12,290 nt of DNA from Victivallales bacterium (GTDB lineage Bacteria > Verrucomicrobiota > Lentisphaeria > Oligosphaerales > Lenti-02), in contig JABGQJ010000173.1 of assembly GCA_018648945.1 (NCBI GenBank), positions 1-12,290 of the forward strand, read 5' to 3'. The stretch's first letter is position 1. Each line of letters starts with the position of its first letter. The translations under genes and the position numbers were made by a program. This document shows, in pieces, positions 1-9,330 of this stretch. A model generated the notes under the pieces. The model was not told the origin of the DNA. It did no database searches and saw only the letters and a program-made list of their open reading frames with translations.

Positions 1-314
1 GGATTCAGCTGGTTGGTGATCAGGTTCCCGCCTATGTGGCGCCCGGGAAGGGTGCCGCCAGTATGGACGTGAGTGTGACCAGCCAAGTGCCGGGAGAGCC
101 CGTGCAGGTGACCTTGCGCAGGCCCGACGGCAGCATCGCCGTCGACCAGAACACTCGCGACCAGTGCCCTGTGCAGGCACGTGGCTCAGCCAATGGACGT
201 GCGGCCTGGCGTCTCGATCTCACCAAGGCCGTGGAGGACATTGCCGTGGGGTTTGGGAAGGGGACGGAGCCGCGAATGGCGACGCATCCCGGGCGCTTGC
301 TGGTGGCGCCGTAG
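1..314 (+). CDS. 3' fragment of an unrecognised beta-rich protein (5' end outside window)
   Basis: An open frame enters from the left edge (first full codon at 3) and stops at TAG 312-314, giving about 103 C-terminal residues. The fragment has alternating hydrophobic and polar stretches such as VPGEPVQVTLRRPDGSIAV, then AAWRLDLTKAVEDIAVGFG, and ends in GRLLVAP. That pattern suits a C-terminal beta-sandwich of an extracellular or carbohydrate-active protein, but this is inference from texture only. No catalytic motif is visible in the fragment and I do not recognise the family. The GTG at 36 is in frame, but the frame stays open upstream of it with the same character, so 36 is probably not the start. 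A 5-bp GC hairpin (396-409) followed by TCTTCT lies about 80 bp downstream and could be a weak terminator. Confidence 0.6.
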   Translation, partial: IQLVGDQVPAYVAPGKGAASMDVSVTSQVPGEPVQVTLRRPDGSIAVDQNTRDQCPVQARGSANGRAAWRLDLTKAVEDIAVGFGKGTEPRMATHPGRLLVAP

Positions 315-841
315 GCTGTTCGCCTTGGAGTTGTGCCGCTACGTGCCCACAGGCGGAGAACTGGCTCCAGAGGGTGGTGTCACCACTTAAACAGGGCCCG
401 GGGACGGGCTCTTCTGGGCGCGATTGCGCGCGGCCGACGCTCCCAGCGTTCGCAGTCGATGGGACCCTTCGCCCGTTGGGACGCAGGCCGGGAGCGCTGG
501 CTTCCAGCCGGCATCCCTCCCGTCAGGCGCTGCACACGGGAACGGCCCGCTGCCGACCGCACCCGGCGCCCATGGCCCCCTTGGATCCGGCGCTCCCGGC
601 GTCCGCAACTGACTCACCCGGCGACTGGAGAGCGAAATAGCCCGTTCCCTATTTCCTGCCTGGAGACCGAAGCCGAGGAAGAGGAGGCCGGAACCATCGA
701 TGGCATCGGCGCGGTCTCTGACGGAGCGTGGCGCTGGGCTTACCATCATGGTTGCTCGTGCGGGGCATGACTTCTCTTTGCATCGAGTGTATCGTGCGGA
801 CGACGCTCTGGAGCCGGCACCTCGCGGGAGAGGAAGGCGGC
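315..841. other. Intergenic gap without a convincing gene
   Basis: About 530 bases separate the truncated first gene from the small lipoprotein gene. Several overlapping reading frames are open here on both strands, but none has a good ribosome binding site or a protein-like sequence; they reflect high GC. The gap holds a small GC hairpin (396-409), a dispersed-repeat-like palindrome (about 490-517), and two loosely similar GC-rich stretches at 434-455 and 587-608 (CCGACGCTCCCAGCG and CCGGCGCTCCCGGCG cores). No tRNA-like fold or clear sigma70 promoter was found. Confidence 0.5.
490..517. repeat. REP-like palindromic element
   Basis: The stretch contains a perfect 5-bp stem with a 3-nt loop, GCTGG (496-500), CTT, CCAGC (504-508), with outer GGGA (490-493) pairing with TCCC (514-517) across a bulge. 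Read in frame it gives short peptides such as AGFQPAS on one strand and AGWKPAL on the other. From memory, such phrases recur in spurious small predicted proteins of many environmental bacteria, which suggests a dispersed intergenic repeat family. Only one copy lies in this window, so the repeat status is inferred. Confidence 0.4.
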
Positions 842-1186
842 ATGACAGATCGGCTTGTTCGGAAAGGGAGCGTAGCATTGAAGGCATTCATATCCATCAC
901 AGTTGTGCTTCTGATCCTGCTCAGCAGCACCTCGTGCGTGTCGTTCATCGAGAGGGACACTGGGAGAACGGGCACGTACCCAGGCCTGGCCGGCTACAAG
1001 GAGACCAACAGCATGTGGGTGAACGCTGATGAGTTCGAGGAGTTGATGGAGTTCAACCAGGCCCTCGTCGTGGCCTGCATTCTGCCCCTTGCCCTTACTA
1101 CTGCGGATTTGCCTTTCTCGCTCTTGCTCGACTCCATTCTGTACGCACGGGACAAGAGGGCGAGCGAGCTCTCAGCAGAGCAGTAG
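842..1186 (+). CDS. YceK/YidQ-like small lipoprotein
   Basis: This 114-residue protein has a lipoprotein-type signal: a basic N-terminus (MTDRLVRKG), a hydrophobic core (about residues 15-28), and Cys32 as the probable lipidated residue. The lipobox is atypical, with Ser rather than Leu or Val at -3. The mature part carries a YPGL motif (46-49) and a hydrophobic segment, DLPFSLLLDSILYARD (89-104). That segment closely resembles the DMPFTAVMDTLLLPWD segment of the E. coli YidQ/YceK family (DUF1375), whose members are outer-membrane-associated lipoproteins of unknown function. The ATG at 842 follows GGGAGAGGAAGG (826-837). A TTG at 878 with GGGAG (866-870) seven bases upstream is a credible alternative that gives a shorter signal peptide and 102 residues. 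The gene stands alone, convergent with the lyase-like gene. Family assignment is moderate; function is unknown. Confidence 0.72.
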   Translation: MTDRLVRKGSVALKAFISITVVLLILLSSTSCVSFIERDTGRTGTYPGLAGYKETNSMWVNADEFEELMEFNQALVVACILPLALTTADLPFSLLLDSILYARDKRASELSAEQ

Positions 1187-1243
1187 AGGACTCGGCTTGC
1201 GGCGGCGCAACGGACATCGTGTCGCGAGAAGCCCATGATGGCC

Positions 1244-1299
1244 CCTCCAGAATTGCCTGTCCCCTGTTTCCCCTCCAAAAATGCCTGTCGCCTGTTTCC
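1244..1299. repeat. Two abutting 28-bp imperfect tandem repeat units
   Basis: Units 1244-1271 and 1272-1299 are directly adjacent and match at 25 of 28 positions by hand alignment. Both begin CCTCCA and end CCTGTTTCC, with TGCCTGTC in the middle. They lie between two convergent genes (stops at 1186 and 1343). On the minus strand each unit reads GGAAACAGG(G/C)GACAGGCA, and one contains the GGGGACAG string that is seen again at 3607-3614. This suggests a dispersed or mobile-element-associated repeat rather than a terminator, because no strong hairpin is present. Confidence 0.6.
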
Positions 1300-1342
1300 A
1301 CCGCCCCCTTCGGCGCGCGGGGTGTTCTGGCCGCTCGCCAGC

Positions 1343-3457
1343 TCACGGCATCGTCCAGCCGGCTGACCACTGTGGGGAATGGGGGCTGGCGCTGCCATCG
1401 GGTCTCGGTGCGGTTGGCTCCCCCAAACTGGCATGGACGACATACGGACTGAGAGCGAGGGTTAGCGTCTCATCCGGACCGATGGAGTAGCCGCAGCCGG
1501 CCATGTCTGCGGCCATGCGTTCTGTCTCCCGGACCTTCTGGTTGGGGCATGATACGAGCACGAAGCGGCTGATCGTCTGGCCGGGGGTATAGCGCTGCCG
1601 GTTCTCCCCGGAACCGGTGTGGGCGAAGGCCAAGCGCCATGTGTGGTAGCGTTCCGTCGATTTTGTGAGAGTGAACGACTCGCTGCCCAGCGCCACGTAG
1701 CCCATGCGGTCGTCGAGGTTGAGCCAGTTTCCCTGACAGGGCCGGCCAGAAACCGGTTGCAGCGTTCCCCCCTTGGAGAAGAAGCCCCGTGGGCGCTTCT
1801 GGAATGGCCAACGCAGGTCGTCGTAGATCCACACGGTACCGCTCTCTGCCGACACCAGCGAGATGGCTTCCCGCGCCACCCGGTGCTCCATGTAGACACT
1901 CCGACCGTCCGGCAGAGACACGAATGCGCAGTGCTGGGTCACCGTGCCCGAGCAACGCGCGAGTTTCGCCACCACGCCGAACCCATCTTCACGCGCATGG
2001 GCACTGTGGCGAAGGACCTTGAGAGGAGAGGGCGCAACTGCTGCGTCCACCACTACCTCGCCGATGTAGCTGCCGCCCGCCTGCGCGCAGCAGAGAACGT
2101 CCTTGTCCAGGGGCATGGTGATCCCCATGACCTGGGACGCCCGCTCGATGGCATGCCAGCTGAAGCTCGATACCGCGTTCGCCGTGCGGTGGATGGCGAA
2201 CTTGCCGAGCTCGTTCACCCGCACGCTGGCTAGCTGCCCCTCTATCTCTTCCTCCGGGATGGCCTCCGCAGGCCCCCCGAACAATCGGCGCATCAGGTAG
2301 TTCTCGGTCAGTCCCCAAGCAGTCCCAAAGTCGAACGCGAAGGCGATATCGCCACTGATGTGCATGTCCGGGCGCTCCTGGGCCATGCGCTCCATGTTCC
2401 TCAGCACCCGCAGGAAACAGGCCTCCCTGAGCGGGTCCGGTTTCAGGGCGAGGACATTGCAGGCTTGGAGGAAGGAGTCCATGCGTCGCGGGTCGTAGTC
2501 GGTGCCTTGGACGTAGAGGTGGTTCCCGTCCGGCAGACTGAGGAGAGCGAGCGCATCGAACACGTGATCCGCGTTGAATGTCGCCGCCTGTGGCACTGGT
2601 TCCCCTGCCAGACGGTAGCAGATGGCGGATCGCACCATTTCCGATATCGCCGCCATATAGATCGGGTGGATGAAGCCATGATTCTCCACGGTGTAGTCGG
2701 GAAACGCGTTCGGCGCCTGCAGCCATCGGTTGAGGGGCTTGCCATCAACCACGCGTTCACTGGTCACATCCGCCTCCGTTGCGTAGGCAGAGATCATGAA
2801 CTCCTTGGCCTTCTCGCCCCACAATCCTCGCCGCGGATGCTGCTTCAGCATGCAGTGGGCCAGGGCGAGCCCCCCGGCTGTCCAGGCATTGCTCTCGCCC
2901 TGTGTGTCATCGTAGAGGAGTGCCGGCGCCTGGTCCTGGTTGTAGAGATCGGCATCGTGCTCCAGAATCCGCGCCACCAGTTCCTGAGTCACCGGGGGAA
3001 GTTGCTCCCAAAGGAGCCACGCGCCCATCCCGAAGAGGTGGTCCATGCGAAGAGCCCACCACTTCCCCCAGCGGACAGCTGCCGCTTCGGGGTCCCCGTT
3101 CACCGGATGGGTTTCGGCCACGGCCCGGACCATGGCCACGCTCATCTGCTCCATCCGCTCGCGCGAAATCCCCCCCATGCTCACGCCCGGCACTCCGAAT
3201 CGTGCCAGCACGGCGAACATGTAGGCGTTGGTCGCTGCGTTGTAGAGCACATGCAACGGCCACGCCATGTCCTTGCCGCTTGGCACGGCAAACTCCTCGT
3301 CGCCCCCGCCAGCCTCAGCGGTCACGTCCCCGACCCACTTCAGGCCATGCGCTGCCTGGATGCTCAGCAGCCTCAGCAACCGCTCGCCGGCCTCTCCCGA
3401 ACGATCCTCGGCAGGAACTGCCGCCGAACCGACAAGGTATTCTCGACGTGTCGCCAT
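1343..3457 (-). CDS. Polysaccharide lyase/heparinase-like protein (alpha toroid plus beta sandwich)
   Basis: This 704-residue protein has no signal peptide. Residues about 20-395 are largely helical with repeated Trp/His-rich helices, as in (alpha/alpha) toroid lyases. Residues about 410-680 look like a beta-sandwich (for example GNWLNLDDRMGYVALG at 576-591). The best catalytic-site candidate is YTVENHGFIHPIYM (255-268), whose Asn259, His260, His264 and Tyr267 recall the Asn/His/Tyr set of PL8-type and heparinase II/III-type lyases. The parallel is inferred. Such enzymes cleave uronic-acid-containing polysaccharides by beta-elimination, but the substrate here cannot be read. The start is ATG 3457, preceded by GGGAGGT with 4 bases before the ATG; an in-frame TTG at 3487 lacks this support. 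The lack of a secretion signal is odd for a polymer-degrading enzyme and would fit intracellular oligosaccharide processing, or a leader lost from the annotation. It could also be an uncharacterised toroid family with no lyase activity. Confidence 0.7.
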   Translation of the reverse strand: MATRREYLVGSAAVPAEDRSGEAGERLLRLLSIQAAHGLKWVGDVTAEAGGGDEEFAVPSGKDMAWPLHVLYNAATNAYMFAVLARFGVPGVSMGGISRERMEQMSVAMVRAVAETHPVNGDPEAAAVRWGKWWALRMDHLFGMGAWLLWEQLPPVTQELVARILEHDADLYNQDQAPALLYDDTQGESNAWTAGGLALAHCMLKQHPRRGLWGEKAKEFMISAYATEADVTSERVVDGKPLNRWLQAPNAFPDYTVENHGFIHPIYMAAISEMVRSAICYRLAGEPVPQAATFNADHVFDALALLSLPDGNHLYVQGTDYDPRRMDSFLQACNVLALKPDPLREACFLRVLRNMERMAQERPDMHISGDIAFAFDFGTAWGLTENYLMRRLFGGPAEAIPEEEIEGQLASVRVNELGKFAIHRTANAVSSFSWHAIERASQVMGITMPLDKDVLCCAQAGGSYIGEVVVDAAVAPSPLKVLRHSAHAREDGFGVVAKLARCSGTVTQHCAFVSLPDGRSVYMEHRVAREAISLVSAESGTVWIYDDLRWPFQKRPRGFFSKGGTLQPVSGRPCQGNWLNLDDRMGYVALGSESFTLTKSTERYHTWRLAFAHTGSGENRQRYTPGQTISRFVLVSCPNQKVRETERMAADMAGCGYSIGPDETLTLALSPYVVHASLGEPTAPRPDGSASPHSPQWSAGWTMP

Positions 3458-3980
3458 GCTGACCTCCCGCACAAATGTCCCGTCCAACGGCTGCCATCAG
3501 TCGCCGGGTTCTGGTCCCGGCTCGTCGTTCAGCGCACGGTTGCCAGCCTGTCCGTCCTGTCAAGCGAAGCGCCGTCCCAGCCACGGAGGAACAGCCACGA
3601 AGGGAAGGGGACAGTCTCTTTTGGTCCCCAGAGCCAGGAGTGTCGAGTGTCGTGAGGGACGGCGACGTGTTCCCATGCCAAGAACCAAGCTGCCCGGAAG
3701 GAGGGAAGTCCAGATTGCGCGACGGCTCGGCCGTTTCCCGAGGCCTGCTGCCCATGCCTCGCTCTGTTCGGCATGCAGCGAGATGGCCGACCGCAATCAC
3801 CAGCACGCACCTACAGATCGCTGCCCCCTTCATCATCACCCCCACGGAACGGACATCACAGGAAGCCTTCCCCATACTCCGGGGGTGCTCCGGGGCGGAA
3901 CACCAGAGAGGGGAGCCGCTGGTGCAACGCCTCGAGGCCGCAGTCGATCAACGGCGGAGAGCAAGTACCGTCAGGCTGGC
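3458..3980. other. Intergenic gap with repeat-like hairpin and possible gene debris
   Basis: About 520 bases lie between the lyase-like gene start and the pseudopilin stop. The centre (about 3600-3680) carries a GGGGAC...GTCCCC hairpin and the stutter TGTCGAGTGTCGTG. Directly after it, ATGCCAAGAACC at 3675 opens a frame whose first residues (MPRTKLPGRR) loosely recall the N-terminus of REP-associated transposases, but the rest does not continue as one. On the minus strand a frame from about 3836 starts MMKGAAICRCVLVIAVGHLAAC, which is lipoprotein-signal-like, then runs through the hairpin element and into the lyase gene, so it is not intact. A TTGACA (minus strand, 3563-3558) sits about 100 bp upstream of the lyase start, without a good -10. 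I see no intact gene. Confidence 0.45.
3607..3629. repeat. GGGGAC/GTCCCC hairpin, dispersed-repeat-like
   Basis: GGGGAC (3607-3612) and GTCCCC (3624-3629) form a perfect 6-bp stem around an 11-nt loop, AGTCTCTTTTG. The GGGGACAG string is shared with the minus strand of the tandem repeat at 1244-1271. Motifs of the form GGGGACAGTC with a pyrimidine tract occur as dispersed pieces near REP-associated transposases in environmental genomes; that link is recalled, not tested here. Confidence 0.4.
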
Positions 3981-4670
<690 letters not shown>

Positions 4671-4746
4671 ACACACATCTCCTTGATGTTTCCTACCTCA
4701 GACTTCACTGGGCCTACGCTCTCGTCCGAGCCGCAAACCACCTAAC

Positions 4747-4821
4747 CTCCGACTGATTCACGTATTATCCACAATGCAGGCCATTTCCGGAAAATGCAAA
4801 CAGCAATCTGACATTATCCAG
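4747..4821 (-). promoter_or_regulatory. Conserved upstream block of pseudopilin paralogue A
   Basis: This 75-bp block aligns without gaps to the block at 5886-5960 upstream of paralogue B, with 56 identities counted by hand. On the minus strand it carries two GATAAT boxes (4769-4764 and 4818-4813), 49 bp apart, possible -10 elements. At the -35 position of the proximal box the sequence is TTCCGG, not a sigma70 consensus. The matching box spacing in both copies argues for a shared promoter or regulator site. Confidence 0.5.
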
Positions 4822-5058
4822 GGAACCCGCGGAGCTCAACAGGCTGTTCCCCAGACCGTGAGTTCCCCAGATTCCGCGTCCGGGTTAAGGGTCTCGCCTG
4901 CCACGTCCACGACTGAGCGGCTGGGGCGGCCGCATACTCGCGGGGCGCGAGTGTCCCGACTGTTGGTAGGGAATCGCTTTCCGGTTACGGGGGGGATAGA
5001 CAGCCGGCCCCATGCTTCCACCAGGAGCATCGTGGTCTCGGAGCAAGGGGTGCAATGA

Positions 5059-5093
5059 ACAGGCGCTTCGCCGGTGTGCGGCGAAGCGCCTGT
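5059..5093 (-). terminator. Strong hairpin downstream of pseudopilin paralogue B
   Basis: ACAGGCGCTTCGCCG (5059-5073) and CGGCGAAGCGCCTGT (5079-5093) form a perfect 15-bp stem with a 5-nt loop, beginning 25 bp past the stop of the minus-strand gene. The tail in the direction of transcription (TTCATTGC) is poor in T, so it may be an inefficient intrinsic terminator or a 3'-end stabilising hairpin. Confidence 0.65.
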
Positions 5094-5117
5094 AAACTAC
5101 TCGATCGGGTTGTTGGG

Positions 5118-5801
5118 TCAGAAGTTCTTCCAGAGCTCCAGACACTCAGTCTGACCAATGGGACCCGAGGGCACCTTACGCCCCTCGGAATGGCCATCGA
5201 CGAAGCCCACATTGCCCATCTGACCATGTACCTGCCAGGAAGCGTGGTGCCCAGCACTGTCGTTGCCGCGACCCCAGCGGCCGTTGCAGGACGACGAGCG
5301 GTTCGTGCCGCAGATGCCGCGCGTGCCAATCGCGTCCCCGAACATGGCTCTGGAGCTGGTGCTCTTGACCTTGGCAAGCATCTGGTAATCGCAACCACTG
5401 TTGCTCTGCAGCAGCTGCCGCGAAGCTGCATACGAGTTGACGCCGCGCCGCGAGGAGGGGCACTCCCAGACATCGCGGTCGTTGACGTACGCACTCAGCA
5501 GGCCGTTGTAGCGAACGTCGGTGGTCCCGTAGGCGCCCGGGCGCCACCATGGATCCTGGTTCAGTCCGCCGTTCCTCCCGGTGCGCGGACGCCTCGAGCA
5601 GCAATAGGGCAGCCGATCCCCAGCGTCCAGAGTGTACATCTGGAAGCCGAGACCAACCTGTTTCGTGTTACTCATACACGATGCCTGGCGCGCCTTCTCA
5701 CGGGCCTGTGCTAGGGCTGGCAGCAGCATTGACGCCAAAATGGCAATGATGGCGATCACGACCAGAAGCTCAATCAGAGTGAAACCCTTTTCCCGTCTCA
5801 T
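5118..5801 (-). CDS. Prepilin-type pseudopilin-like protein with H-x9-DG motif (paralogue B)
   Basis: This 227-residue protein begins MRREKG then [12 protein letters not shown], with predicted prepilin cleavage after Gly6 and conserved Glu11. Residues 6-30 are identical to paralogue A, and both continue with QAREKAR. The remaining domain is divergent: it is unusually Cys-rich for a pseudopilin (Cys67, 68, 114, 137, 164, 172 and 220, plus Cys42), which suggests disulphides outside the membrane. It ends with His192-x9-Asp202-Gly203 (GFVDGHSEG), the family's C-terminal signature, and a short LELWKNF tail. The ATG at 5801 has AAGGAG 8 bases upstream, the same spacing as in A. A conserved upstream block (5886-5960) matches that of A, so the pair arose by duplication of gene plus promoter. 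It is expected to be membrane-anchored and exported by a type II secretion/type IV pilus-like machine encoded elsewhere. The specific role is unknown. Confidence 0.88.
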   Translation of the reverse strand: MRREKGFTLIELLVVIAIIAILASMLLPALAQAREKARQASCMSNTKQVGLGFQMYTLDAGDRLPYCCSRRPRTGRNGGLNQDPWWRPGAYGTTDVRYNGLLSAYVNDRDVWECPSSRRGVNSYAASRQLLQSNSGCDYQMLAKVKSTSSRAMFGDAIGTRGICGTNRSSSCNGRWGRGNDSAGHHASWQVHGQMGNVGFVDGHSEGRKVPSGPIGQTECLELWKNF

Positions 5802-5885
5802 GCGCGCAGCTCCTTAAGGTTTTTCCTAACACAGACCGTTGGACTTCACGAGGGCTGCGGTTCTGTCGGAACGACAACCCCCGAC

Positions 5886-5960
5886 CGCCGACCTCTTCAC
5901 ACATTATTCATAATGCGGGCCGTTCCCGGAGAATGCAAGCTGCAGTCCAATATTATCTAG
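5886..5960 (-). promoter_or_regulatory. Conserved upstream block of pseudopilin paralogue B
   Basis: This is the partner of the 4747-4821 block (56 of 75 positions identical, no gaps). On the minus strand it contains AATAAT (5908-5903) and GATAAT (5957-5952), again 49 bp apart. The shared core TTGCATT..CCGG lies between them. The block starts 84 bp upstream of the ATG. Whether the boxes are promoters or binding sites is inferred. Confidence 0.5.
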
Positions 5961-6020
5961 CCTGGTCCGTTGGCGAGCTCTCCACCGCAACCCTCTAACG
6001 CACGCAATTCCATAGCCGCG

Positions 6021-6052
6021 CAGGGAACCAACCCGAGCGTGACGGTTCCCTG
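6021..6052. promoter_or_regulatory. Perfect 9-bp inverted repeat
   Basis: CAGGGAACC (6021-6029) and GGTTCCCTG (6044-6052) flank a 14-nt spacer. It lies between the pseudopilin B upstream block and the Hsp70-like gene, with no T-tract on either side, so an operator or RNA hairpin is more likely than an intrinsic terminator. Confidence 0.35.
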
Positions 6053-6151
6053 GCCCGCCTGCGCCCGGCTCTCGCTCATCAGTGGTCTTCGCGACGATGG
6101 GCATGGGGGATCGGGATCGGGAATCCACGGAACCCAAGAGCCTCTTCGCCC

Positions 6152-6192
6152 GGCGACCACCGGCTCTGCACCCCGGGCGGATGGTGGTCGCC
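6152..6192. promoter_or_regulatory. Perfect 10-bp inverted repeat
   Basis: GGCGACCACC (6152-6161) and GGTGGTCGCC (6183-6192) flank a 21-nt GC-rich spacer, about 170 bp upstream of the Hsp70-like start. It could be a leader hairpin or paired protein sites. Function is not assignable from sequence. Confidence 0.35.
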
Positions 6193-6228
6193 CCCTGCGG
6201 GTGGATTCGACGCTTGTCCTGCCTCCCC

Positions 6229-6241
6229 GTCGGGACCCGAC
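6229..6241. promoter_or_regulatory. 13-bp palindrome upstream of the Hsp70 operon
   Basis: GTCGGG and CCCGAC are arranged symmetrically around a single central A. The two arms are compact and operator-like, about 120 bp before the Hsp70 ATG. It is flanked by two ATTCGAC strings (near 6205 and 6242). Confidence 0.3.
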
Positions 6242-6363
6242 ATTCGACCTGCTTCCTTCCTCCCGCCCCGCATCTTGGGTTTTGCGGGGGGCAAGGTTAC
6301 ATTGTGCTACTCCCTTGCTGTGCCCGGATTGGGCTGTGGTCGAGTAGTCTTTCGGAGGTCCGG

Positions 6364-9308
<2,945 letters not shown>

Positions 9309-9330
9309 CCGGTCGTCACGGGAGCGAACC

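Larger units (their letters stand above)
4671..5117. other. Gap between the two pseudopilin genes
   Basis: This stretch holds the leader of paralogue A (4671-4746), the conserved upstream block (4747-4821), then about 235 bases without a recognisable gene, and finally the hairpin that follows paralogue B. A small hairpin, ACTCGC (4936-4941) with GCGAGT (4947-4952), lies in the middle. A 64-codon minus-strand frame (4836-5030) has no family resemblance and no good ribosome binding site. Confidence 0.5.
5802..6363. other. Divergent intergenic region between pseudopilin B and the Hsp70 operon
   Basis: This 562-bp region contains the leader and conserved upstream block of paralogue B, then three perfect inverted repeats (6021-6052, 6152-6192, 6229-6241) upstream of the Hsp70-like gene. 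The Hsp70 frame is open back to 6082, but that extension is Cys/Pro/Arg-rich and unlike any Hsp70 N-terminus. No CIRCE-type element, sigma32-type promoter or RNA gene was recognised. Confidence 0.5.

Noticed and set aside
387..887. 166-codon minus-strand frame in the 315-841 gap
   Set aside because: It reads through the palindromic repeat (AGWKPAL phrase) and overlaps the lipoprotein start; no ribosome binding site or family resemblance.
1244..1299. CRISPR array
   Set aside because: The two 28-bp units abut with no spacer, there are only two copies, and no cas gene is present.
3458..3487. TTG 3487 as start of the lyase-like gene
   Set aside because: ATG 3457 is preceded by GGGAGGT with good spacing; the ten extra residues would translate through that ribosome binding site.
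3558..3563. TTGACA as a promoter -35 for the lyase-like gene
   Set aside because: A perfect -35 hexamer on the minus strand, but no acceptable -10 at 16-18 bp; it could be chance.
2360..3655. 431-codon open frame on the plus strand opposite the lyase-like gene
   Set aside because: Its sequence is His/Arg/Pro-rich without domain character and it is antisense to a protein-like frame with a good ribosome binding site.
4671..4676. GTG 4676 as start of pseudopilin A
   Set aside because: AAGGAG is only 2 bases from it but 8 bases from ATG 4670, the same spacing as in paralogue B.
6082..6363. 94-codon in-frame N-terminal extension of the Hsp70-like protein
   Set aside because: The extension is Cys/Pro/Arg-rich and unlike Hsp70 N-termini, while ATG 6364 has GGAGGT just upstream and begins the canonical fold.
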